This document shows positions 1 to 8,721 of a stretch of 64,000 nt of DNA, piece by piece. The DNA lies in NCBI GenBank assembly GCA_973895155.1, contig OZ316895.1:12028001-12092000 (forward strand), written 5' to 3'. The position numbers were made by a program, and so were the translations under genes. This DNA is from Marsupella aquatica. Its lineage: Eukaryota; Marchantiophyta. The notes under the pieces are model-generated. The model saw nothing but the letters and a program-made list of their open reading frames with translations, searched no databases and had not been told where the DNA came from. The number at the start of each line of letters is the position of its first letter. Position 1 is the first letter of the stretch.

Positions 1-639
1 GTCACCTGCACCTATAAACATGTGAAGGTTGACACTGCAAAGGGGGGTAGGGGGCAGCCAGGTTTGGCTGGTTTGGCGGTCGCCCTGCACATTTGCCATC
101 AGTGCAACCATTGTGATTGATGAACAATTGGCTAGTGTGTATCTATATCTCTGTGAGTTACTTGCCAGGGACAAAAAGTTAACAACCAGCACTCCCCGAG
201 CAGAACTGACAAAAATTAGTGGGTGACATTAGTGGGACTGCTCGTCAATATCATATGAATGTGGGTGAAGCTATTTCCTAGGCCTCCAAACATATGGGCA
301 AAAATAACCCTGGGGTCCTCATTTTTTTTCCACCCATCACACACAAACAAATATAGGTGTTTTGGGGGTTTTAGTGAAACATTTATAAATTTGTGTGGAG
401 AACATGAGGGGTGTTTTAATTAATCAGTTTTGAGAATTATAAGAATTGTAGTGTTTCTAGATAAAAATTTAAAAAGATTCCAAAAAGTTAGGGTAAAAAC
501 TTTGTAAAATAATTATTTGCTTATGTTTTAGTGCATGTATTCCCCCAAAACTTTGTGGGTGATATGAACCCCCCTTGGAACGGCCCCCTGAGAAACTAGC
601 CTGCAGCAGGCAGTGGCCACTTAACCCCTGGATTATAGC
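1..639. other. Intergenic, no gene seen
   Basis: AT-rich sequence without a supportable gene. The short open frames here have no recognisable domain and no splice or start context. Confidence 0.6.
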
Positions 640-1180
640 ATGTTCATCTTGGAACATGTTTCATTTTTTGTTTTGAAATGCAGGTGATTTAATTTTTTGT
701 GGCAAATATAAACAGGACATTAACTAGGAAGACATATTGTCTACGATATTGAAAAATAGTGCACATAAGGTACAAGAGCAAAAATACACAAAGTAAATGA
801 ACAGGAAAAGTTTAAGTGTGTGATATTGGGTTGTGCACATATTGTACACCAATAGAGATACTTATGTACTTACCTGAGGTAATGACACTCAAATGAATTA
901 AACCATAAATTTAGGACACAGAACCATGAGTAGAACTCAAAGACACAAGGAGTGCACTTTATTTAGATCATTTCTTTTCACTCATGAGAATAAGGGCTAA
1001 AATTCAGTGAGCTTTGTTAAATGGATGATCTTAAATATAGCAACGATTAAAATTTTTAGAAGGGTGCCAGAATAAATTCAAAATCTAAACTATACAAGGG
1101 ATGCACCTTGGTAAGACACATTGAATTAAACATACATAAGAAAAACAGTTTGAATAAGACAAAATACTGGGAGACCATCT
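640..1180. repeat. Dispersed repeat, copy A (inverted copy at 43.4-44.0 kb)
   Basis: This stretch matches the reverse complement of about 43,445-44,010 over most of its length, including shared blocks such as GTTTGAATAAGACAAAAT and GATGCACCTTGGTAAGACAC. The two copies are about 42.5 kb apart and inverted. They differ by scattered substitutions and small indels, so the duplication is not recent. No terminal repeats or coding capacity were recognised. It is probably a fragment of a transposable element family. Confidence 0.75.
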
Positions 1181-2239
1181 AGCAGTTTCATAATGAGTTC
1201 CATACCGCTGGAGATACTGTAAGCCAATCCCAGCCCAACATCCTTGTCCTATGCGCCAGCATCTACCATAGTAATACTCTGGTTTGCACAAAACATTGTA
1301 AAAACTGGCTCCCAATTCCAAAAATAGGCCTTCCAAAACAGTGGGCTGGAAAAATATGCAGGTACTTTTAGGAAATAATTACCTGCTCTGGCTGGCATCA
1401 GCAAAATATCAGGAAAAGTGGACTGATAAACGTTTTTAGCAACGGTCGTCATTGAAATGGTCATCTGCAAAAGTCTACAAGCACGTAAATATTACTTTTC
1501 ACTGCTAACCCAGATGAAACTAGACTAATCCCTCCCTCGGGCCTCCCTCACCACCCTCAGTCCTGGCAAGTGACTTATGAATATCAGCCCAACTAGATCA
1601 TCAGGTTTGCACAATAAATGATTATTTAAAGTGAAATCAAATTGATAAATCATTATGGCATTTCCCTATAATTCAAAAATTACAAATACTATGTTTTCGG
1701 GTAGGCATTGGCAAACTTGAGAATCTCCAAAATAATTTATATGTCCAATTGTTTTCAGTGAGAGGTGACTAACCCACCAAAATGCACCTCAGCCTATTAT
1801 TGTAAGAGTCTCTGCCCATCAAAATGACATATATGATGTACAACATCGCTCCATACCATGATAAACCTGGTTATTTAATTTAAATGAATGAGTGCACACC
1901 ATACTCTACCACATTTTTATGTGTGATTAGGGGCAGGGTTACCACCCACTTTCATCCAAGATCTTTTTTTCCCTCTTTCATGATTGGAGGAGTGGCCTTG
2001 TCTGTTGTGTTCAGGAGGAGATAATTTATTACAATCAATTGTTTCGATGCAAGACACACCTATGCTAGGACTAGTTATACAACAATTGATTTCAACCAGA
2101 CTCTCATCTTGATAGAACTTGCATGGCAAACATACAGTAAATATGTGCAACATCATGATTGGTACCAGTGTCGTTAAACTTGGATCATCAAACTGAAAGT
2201 ACGTACCCAGTGTAGATACCTGCACCACCGTGATTGGCT
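1181..2239. other. Intergenic; one exon-like segment at 1383-1464 (minus)
   Basis: On the minus strand, 1464-1383 is bounded by a good acceptor (CTTTTGCAG) and donor (GCAG/GTAATT) and encodes about 27 residues including FPDILLMPARAG. A further open stretch just downstream (about 1336-1085) contains RYGT. These faintly recall the DILLMPSR and RYGT blocks of starch synthases, but nothing else of that family is visible. If real it is only a gene fragment. The remaining sequence, including a 150-residue minus frame at 1917-2369, shows nothing recognisable. Confidence 0.25.
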
Positions 2240-2510
2240 CCTGCATCCATAAGTTTAGCCATTCACATATTATACACACACTTTTTATAGAAAGGGACCA
2301 AACACTGTACACAAGAACAAACAAAAGAGGGTCCAAGTGGACAAAACCAAACCTACAAGAAGTGAACAAAAGGGAACCTCAAAACACCGAAAAAGAGGAA
2401 CTAAAAGTAAGAAATGAGCAATAGGGAACCCCTAAAAACCAAGAAAGAGGGACTAAAACTAACCCAACCGGACCGAGGTCCACATCATTCGTAGCAAATG
2501 TGACAAAAAG

Positions 2511-4977
2511 CTAATGGTCCACATCAAGGGTCAAAACTAGATCGGCAAGTGGGATTGGAACATCCTCTAGGGGAGCTAGCCGCTGCGGAGGCACACTAGC
2601 ACCCACTGTAAGAGATCGATGATAGATGGCCCGAGCTTGAGCACGCTGTAAGGTGACTGAAATGCGTTGGCGAAAGTGCGTGGTCAAAACAGATAGCGGG
2701 GGTCCGGTGGGACCCATTCGGCCATGAACATCCCGGGCAGCTTGCCGAAGAAGCCCATCAAACTGAGGATGAAGACGCCCGAAGAGCTCCAGAGCAAGGG
2801 GGAGGAAGCTGTCGGATGAAGCTCGTGCAGCATATTTGGCCTCCTTCATTGTTGCCGCACGTGACGCTGCTGCCCCTGCTGTTGTTGCCGCTGTCCCAAG
2901 GATGTCTTGGCGCAATGGGTTTGCCACCACTACATCTGCCAAAGTACGTTGACCCTCACAGACCATAGTAAGATCCACCCGTAACCGCTGGGATGGAGGA
3001 CCAGGTAACTCGAGTACCACCTCCCGCCGCACGCATACCAAAGAGCCAGAGAGAACCTGAGCAGTCGCATCGCGCACCACGTCGTGAACAGTAATGGTTT
3101 CACCTCCCAAACTGCACCGAAGAAGATGGACACCTGTGGCATCACAAGGCTTCCCACAAGTGCAAGAAGGAGGTAAACCTGCAAGAAGTGGGTGGGGCAG
3201 CCCCATACGAAGACGCATGGCTGTGGAGAACTCCGCTGAAGACATCCGCAAATGAGGAATGATTGGATTGGCCTGAAGCCATCCTCCTGCGCCCTTCCCT
3301 CCGGAAGAAAGAATCCAAGCTCGGTCTGTGTCAGGTGCCTCGGAGAGGATGCTAGAAAGGGTGAAAGCGTGCATACGCCCAGCGAGGTCTGCCTGAAGAC
3401 GGACGGGATCCAAGGATAAAAACTCCTGAAAAGAAGGTAACACAGCGCGAACGGGATCTGGTAATGATGACCGCGCCGCGCGCAAATGAACTTGAAACGG
3501 GAGGGAACCCTCCTCTACCTCCATGAGAGATGAAAGTAAAAAAGGGCGATCCTCAGTAAGGAAACGATCGGCCAACAATGAGAAGGCGGCCGCCCACGCA
3601 CCCAAAAAGGCCAAAGGTGCAAGGCTCTCAATGGAAGTAAGACCAAAACCACCCTGCGAAATAGGAAGACCGAGTTGTCGATGAAGCCACAGAGATGAGA
3701 GCAACGTACCCGGCCCTAAAAGAGAGGCCAGAGTCTCACGAATGGAGACATCAAATGCTCGAAGGTGGAGACAAAGATCCTCGGTAGGGGGATGTGTCCG
3801 AGCCAGATAAGATGCACGAGGGTGGATGCACCTCAACAACATCCCAAATGCTGCCTGATAATCTGCTAACTTAGGGAGCATAGGAGTAGGGGCTAAGGCG
3901 GCCTGTAGAGCGTCAGCGATGAAAGATGAGCAAAAAGAGGCGGTACCGACTGGAGAGCCAAGGACCCGAAGACCATTGGCTGGACGTAAGAACCTTGGAG
4001 GAAGCGCAAGATCAGAGGGTAACCCAGCTGGACTCCATGCACGACTCTTCACAGGCTGAATCCGTAAACCGAGGCCCATCAAATGGGTGGAAAGAGTGGC
4101 GAGGGCAGAAGTAACCGCGGTAGGAGGACCAATGATGTGGGTGTCATCTGAAAGGGAGGGAAAGATACACTGGGGGTGGGCCATGGCGGCTTCCCGTAAA
4201 GCTGTAAAATGGGCAATGGCAAAAAGAGGCCCACCCAAAGGGTCACCCTGACGTGTACCTTCTGCAGAAGAAAGAGTGGTATACACTCCGGTAGAGGAGT
4301 GATGACTATAGAAGAGTGGGGCCTCGAGTCCATAAAAACAACGGACAAAGGGGATCAGGGACTGGATGTCTGGATCCGCTGCTCTCAAAGCACGAAAAAT
4401 GGCTGCCCGAGAAACCGTATTAAAAGCGTTAGAGACATCAACCTGGAGGACAACCCAATCAGGGTGGAGGTCCAAGGTAGCTCGAATACCCGCAATAACT
4501 GTCTCACAACCGCCAGGAACGCCCATTGCAAACTGATGTGGAGAGAGATGATCCGATAGTGCAGAGCGAAACTGCGAGGAAAGTGTGCGAGACACCAAAC
4601 GAAGAAAAACCTCCCCAATAGCAATTGGCCGAACACCCGGTGAAGACTTAGCCAAGGCCAATAAACGAGAAGCACTCAAGAGCCGAGAGACGGGAGGAGG
4701 CAAACGACCGGCCGCAATACATTGGCAAAAGGAGAAGAAAACTGGAAAACCAGACTGAGGATCCTCAGGGGGGAATAAATCACGAAAATGCTCAAAGACA
4801 TAGCCGGAGGGGCCACCAGCAGCGCAACGAGGGGCATGGAGGAAGGCATAGGTGAAGTGGTCCCTACTAAACTGAAGATCCTCCTCAGGCTCAAAATCCT
4901 CTACGAACAAAGGGAGCTGATCATGGGGCTGCGGATGGAGATCCTGAAGGGCCGTCGAGGTGGCCTCACCAGGGGGG
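2511..4977 (-). CDS. Retrotransposon reverse transcriptase with C-terminal restriction-like nuclease
   Basis: The frame is open from the C6 run to the stop at 2511. Residues are counted from 4910, where the frame has a TTG but no ATG. RT motif A is VDVSNAFN (about 157-164), motif B is GTRQGDPLGGPLF (218-230) and the catalytic motif is SLSDDTHI (252-259), with SDD where YADD or FADD is usual. From residue 583 comes a Cys/His knuckle CTCGKPC...HLLRC, then HDVVRD, RVDLT (Asp about 646), LADVVV (Asp about 659) and KEAKY (about 689-693). This spacing recalls the PD-(D/E)XK restriction-like endonuclease of R2/R4-type LINEs. The role would be nicking the target and copying element RNA there. Apart from the frame change at its 5' end no stop or gap is seen, so the copy is fairly young. 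Closest subfamily not determined. Confidence 0.8.
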
Positions 4978-5767
4978 CTAGTGTGGTGGGAGAAAGGGCC
5001 TGGACAGCCCGACGATATTCACCAGCCTGGGCTAAACGACAAGACCGACGAAGACGTCTATGCTCAGGAGGATGAGAGTGGCGAGCTGGGTCAGACAAAG
5101 CGCGGGCGGTAAAAGACCGGGCGCGAAGAAAGTACTCTTCCTGAAGCTGCGCCCAATCTCCCCGCAAAAAATGATGGATACGAGAAGCAGTCTCACGGTG
5201 ACCCACACGACCACCATGACTAGGGAGGGTAAGAGTCCACTGTGGAAAAAGCATCAGTAAAGACCAGTAGGAGACCTTCATAGGATGCGCCAAGATAAGC
5301 TGCATGAGCTGCAACAAGGAGGACCGAACTAAAGGGCGCAACGCCAGAGGAATGTGGTTATAAAGGCGAGGTCTAATGTACCCTGGATGATAGGCTGGAA
5401 GGGGGTCTAGAGTGCGAACCCAACTCCATGCTTGCTCGGGAGGCTCCAAGGAGGGAGGGGCAGAGCTAACAGGGTCAATAGGGGGCTGGGGCTGGGATTG
5501 TGCTTGCTGGCGACGATGGCACCGCCCCCGCCCGCGATGATGAGGGAGGGAGATGCCCACCCATCCACAGTCATGACAAGTATGCAGGGGACGCTCGTCC
5601 GGGGAGGAAGCAGGGAAAGACTGGACAAGAGGTGGGGGTGGAACAAATGTGGACGAGGAGGCCGGAGGAGGATGGTAAATGGGTGGAGGGGGAATGGGGT
5701 GGGGAGAGGAGCCAGGGTGACGATTGGGTGGGCAGTAGACTGGGGGGACTGGCAGAGCATCGGGCAT
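4901..5767 (-). CDS. Retrotransposon ORF, N-terminal part: Pro-rich leader and zinc finger
   Basis: This 288-codon frame begins with a proline-rich segment (residues 1-60), then a CCHH-type cluster (C64, C67, H76/H77, C83/H84) like the N-terminal DNA-binding fingers of R2-type elements, then a basic helical region rich in Arg and Leu. It runs directly into the reverse transcriptase frame, but in a different reading frame. The switch can be placed at a run of six C on the coding strand (plus-strand G run 4972-4977): upstream of it this frame reads well, and downstream the other frame does. The last roughly 25 residues printed in this frame (after the C run) are therefore probably not native. 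In R2-like elements both parts belong to a single ORF, so this is either a one-base lesion or a -1 frameshift site. The start at 5767 is the first Met in the open frame. Confidence 0.6.
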   Translation of the reverse strand: MPDALPVPPVYCPPNRHPGSSPHPIPPPPIYHPPPASSSTFVPPPPLVQSFPASSPDERPLHTCHDCGWVGISLPHHRGRGRCHRRQQAQSQPQPPIDPVSSAPPSLEPPEQAWSWVRTLDPLPAYHPGYIRPRLYNHIPLALRPLVRSSLLQLMQLILAHPMKVSYWSLLMLFPQWTLTLPSHGGRVGHRETASRIHHFLRGDWAQLQEEYFLRARSFTARALSDPARHSHPPEHRRLRRSCRLAQAGEYRRAVQALSPTTLAPLVRPPRRPFRISIRSPMISSLCS

Positions 5768-6124
5768 GGGGTCATCACGAAGATGAGAGAGATCCAGTGA
5801 AGAAGAGCAAACACGAAGACGACCACGAGGGGGGGGGGGAGGACGGGGAAGAAGTGGGTGGTGGGGCTGGGCGCTTGCCCCGCGCCAACACTCTCAACGC
5901 AGACATGACGAGCGATCAAGAAGCGACAAAAGGCCCAACCAAGGCATGTGAAAAGAAAGGGGAGGCGATGGAGAGAGCCCACCACATTAGGTCGACAAAC
6001 GGCACCAACCGCCAGCCTAGGAAACCGTTGAGTAGATGCACGCACAGTAAGGAGCAAAGTTGAAGCACTCGTCGATGTGTCTGTTGGGGAGTCGACACGA
6101 GTGAATATCCATCTGCTGAATATC
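5768..6124 (-). other. Leader between 186-bp array and retrotransposon ORF
   Basis: GC-rich, Pro/His-coding sequence with a run of G on the plus strand near 5830. A frame overlapping the ORF in another register (6057-5407) looks like a shadow. It is probably the 5' UTR of the element. No promoter motif was recognised. Confidence 0.45.
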
Positions 6125-7655
6125 CAAGTAAAACTGAGGGAGATATGGTCCCAAAACTGTCACGAAAAAGCACCCTGCTGAAACCGAAGAAGAAAGTCGA
6201 AAACAAATCCGAAGAGAACCGTGGTGAAACTTGACTGTTTGGGCTGATGTTGGGAGCGATTTGAAGCGCCTCGAGAAAAGCTTTCCGAATCAGTTGACAG
6301 ATCCGGATTCCGAGTAAAACTGAGGGAGATATGGTCCCAAAACTGTCACGAAAAAGCACCCTGCTGAAACCGAAGAAGAAAGTCGAAAACAAATCCGAAG
6401 AGAACCGTGGTGAAACTCAACCGTTTGGGCTGATGTTGGGAGCGATTTGAAGCGCCTCGAGAAAAGCTTTCCGAATTAGTTGACAGATCCGGATTCCGAG
6501 TAAAACTGAGGGAGATATGGTCCCGAAACTGTCACGAAAAAGCACCCTGCCGAAACCGAAGAAGAAAGTCGAAATCAAATCCGATGAGAACTGTGTCGAA
6601 ACTCAACCGTTTGGGCTGATCTTGGGGTCAATTTGAAGCGCTTCGAGAAGAGCTTTCTGAATCAGTTGACAGATCCAGATTCCGAGTAAAACTAAGGGAG
6701 ATATGGGCCCGAAACTGGCCCGAAAAAAACACCCTACCGAAACTGAAGAAGAGAGTCGAAATCAAATCCGAGGAGAACTGTGGCGAAACTCAACCGTTTG
6801 GGCTAATCTTGGGGTTGAGTTGAAGCGCCTCGAGAAGAGCTGTCCGAATCAGTTGACAAATCCAGATTCCAAGAAAAACTGAGGGAGATATGGCCCCGAA
6901 AGTGTCACGAAAAATCACCCTGCCGAAATCGAAGAAGAAAGTCGAAATCAAATCCAAGGAGAACTGTGGCGAAACTTGACCGTTTGGGCTGATCTTGGGG
7001 TCGATTGGAAGCGCCTCGAGAAGAGCTTTCCGAATCAGTTGACAGATCCAGATTCCGAGAAAAACTGAGGGAGATATGGCCCCGAAAGTGTCACGAAAAA
7101 TCACCTTGCCGAAATCGAAGAAGAGAGTCGAAATCAAATCCGAGGAGAACTGCGGCGAAACTTGACCGTTTGGGCTGATCTTGGGGTCGATTTGAAGCGC
7201 CTCGAGAAGAGCTTTCCGAATCAGTTGACAGATCCAGATTCCGAGAAAAACTGAGGGAGATATGTTCCCGAAACCGTCACGAAAAAGCACCCTACCAAAA
7301 CCGAAGAAGACAGTCGAAATCAAATCCGAGGAGAAATGTGGCGAAACTTGACCATTTGGGCTGATCTTGGGGTCGATTTGAAGTGCCTCGAGAAGAGCTT
7401 TCCGAATCAGGTGAAAGATCCAGATTCCGAGAAAAACTGAGGGAGATACGGTCTCGAAACCGTCACGAAAAATCACCTTGCCGAAACCGAAGAAGAAAGT
7501 CAAAATCAAATCTGAGGAGAACTGTGGCGAAACTTGACCGTTTGGGCTGATCTTGGGGTCGATTTGAAGCGCCTCGAGAAGAGCTTTCCGAATCAGTTGA
7601 CAGATCCAGATTCCGAGAAAAACTGAGGGAGATATGGTCCCGAAACCGTCACAAA
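6125..7655 (-). repeat. Tandem array of a 186-bp unit, about 8.3 copies
   Basis: The same landmark (GAGGGAGATATGG) recurs at 6136, 6322, 6508, 6694 (as AAGGG), 6881, 7067, 7253, 7439 and 7625, a constant step of 186 (once 187). Units differ by roughly 3-10%. Because 186 is 62 codons, the minus strand stays open across several units (7509-6790 is 239 codons of a repeated 62-residue pattern including SPSVFLGI and LIRKALLEAL). The array lies immediately upstream of the retrotransposon ORF in its sense direction. It could be promoter monomers in the element's 5' UTR, a satellite next to which the element landed, or a repeated coding segment. I favour the first. Confidence 0.9.
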
Positions 7656-7762
7656 CTTTTGTTGGACAAAGGTTGTGGGGACGATGTGGCAGGAGAGGTT
7701 CATTGCTGGGTTTTCAAGATTTGCTAAATTCTAAATGAGTTTCCCCAATGATCTACCAATAT

Positions 7763-7804
7763 GTACATATAAAGATCTACATATTGGTAGATCTTTATAT
7801 GTAC
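7763..7804. repeat. Perfect 18-bp inverted repeat with 6-base loop
   Basis: GTACATATAAAGATCTAC at 7763-7780 is followed by a 6-base loop and its exact reverse complement at 7787-7804. It lies about 110 bp beyond the outer end of the 186-bp array. It could be a cruciform, a small fold-back element or a transcription-related hairpin. No other copy was noticed. Confidence 0.9.
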
Positions 7805-8382
7805 TAGCCTCATAGAGAGTTTAGGAGATGAGACAAAAGAAATCTTGCACATAAAAGGATTCCCCTTCATCTACTGGTGCTCCTTGTTATTTGTCTCCGC
7901 ATTCACTTTCTGTTATGCCAACATTTAAAGTTAGGGACTAGAGTGGTTACTCTAGAAGATAGAAATAACTTTTGATCGGCGCTTTATCAATTATATTTAT
8001 TTCTTGCTTTGTTGTAGATTTCTGGTTTTTGTATTTGAACCAATTGAGTATTGCTCTTAGTCTTGTGACTCTAAAGTTAACCATGGTTAGACTAACTCAG
8101 GTTAGAATTTAGCTAAGGTTAGCAGTGATACATGCTATATATAACCAGGGCTGATGCCAGCCCCTGGTGGATCTTCAGTTCATTGTGGGAGTAAAACACT
8201 TAAGATCTATGAGATATTGTCACTAATTTTAGAACATTAATTAATAAACCCAAGGCACAGTTTTGTTTATGTTAATTGATTTGGGCATTGGGTGACACTA
8301 TATTGGACCACTAAATTGCCCTGGGCACTCCATTTGAGTTGAGAAGACTACTTTCTCCAGATCAATTGAGAAAGCTTTTCTC
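7805..8382. other. Intergenic, nothing recognised
   Basis: AT-rich sequence with no gene, tRNA or clear repeat visible. Confidence 0.5.
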
Positions 8383-8390
8383 AACAAGGA

Positions 8391-8713
8391 CTCGGGGGTC
8401 TCACTATATGGGGACCTCCCCATCACCTACGACGGTTTTAGGCCTCAGACCCCCTAAAATATAAGAATTTTTAAATATATTTTTAACCCCTATAAAGTTG
8501 GAATATTCTTAGACCCTAAACCCTAAACAACCCTTAGAATATTCCAAAAATTGGATTGAAAAGACCCTAATGTTCTTATAAATCTCAAAATTAAATTTAA
8601 AAGACTCTATTGTTCTTCTACAAAAATTCTTAAGTCTTCCCTTAGAACCAATAAAATGACCCTATCTTTCGTCACACGTGATATGTCATTTTTGTGGAAG
8701 TGGAACCCCCGAG
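8391..8713 (+). mobile_element. hAT-like MITE, copy 1 (323 bp, perfect 8-bp TSD)
   Basis: Starts CTCGGGGGTCTCACTAT and ends ACCCCCGAG, giving an inverted terminal match of about 9 perfect bases with a looser extension. It is flanked on both sides by AACAAGGA (8383-8390 and 8714-8721). Non-coding and AT-rich inside, with two telomere-like CCCTAAA units at 8514-8527. An 8-bp target duplication with short TIRs fits a hAT-superfamily non-autonomous element; P-like or Merlin elements are less likely alternatives. Confidence 0.85.
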
Positions 8714-8721
8714 AACAAGGA

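Larger units (their letters stand above)
2240..7655 (-). mobile_element. Non-LTR retrotransposon with zinc finger, RT and restriction-like nuclease; 186-bp 5' repeats
   Basis: A minus-strand element. In order from its 5' end: a tandem array of 186-bp units (7655-6125), a leader of about 360 bp, a proline-rich and zinc-finger N-terminal region, a reverse transcriptase, a Cys/His knuckle, a nuclease-like C-terminus, and a T-rich 3' tail (2510 to about 2240) with loosely repeated CCCTTTTGTT/CCTCTTT motifs. No LTRs, integrase or RNase H were seen. Seed-plant L1/RTE LINEs carry an apurinic endonuclease upstream of the RT; here the nuclease-like residues lie downstream of it, the layout of the R2/R4/CRE/NeSL-type groups. 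Both ends are estimates, because no target-site duplication was found. Inclusion of the 186-bp array as the element's 5' UTR is inferred from adjacency. Confidence 0.7.

Noticed and set aside
3926-6063. Plus-strand frames of 62-187 codons across the retrotransposon
   Set aside because: They are antisense shadows of the GC-rich minus-strand ORF.
6790-7509. 239-codon minus-strand frame as an independent gene
   Set aside because: It is the 186-bp tandem unit read in frame. No domain, and start and stop are set by random substitutions. Kept only as a finding.
8514-8527. Telomere-like CCCTAAA repeats as an interstitial telomere
   Set aside because: Only two units, inside a MITE; not a telomeric array.
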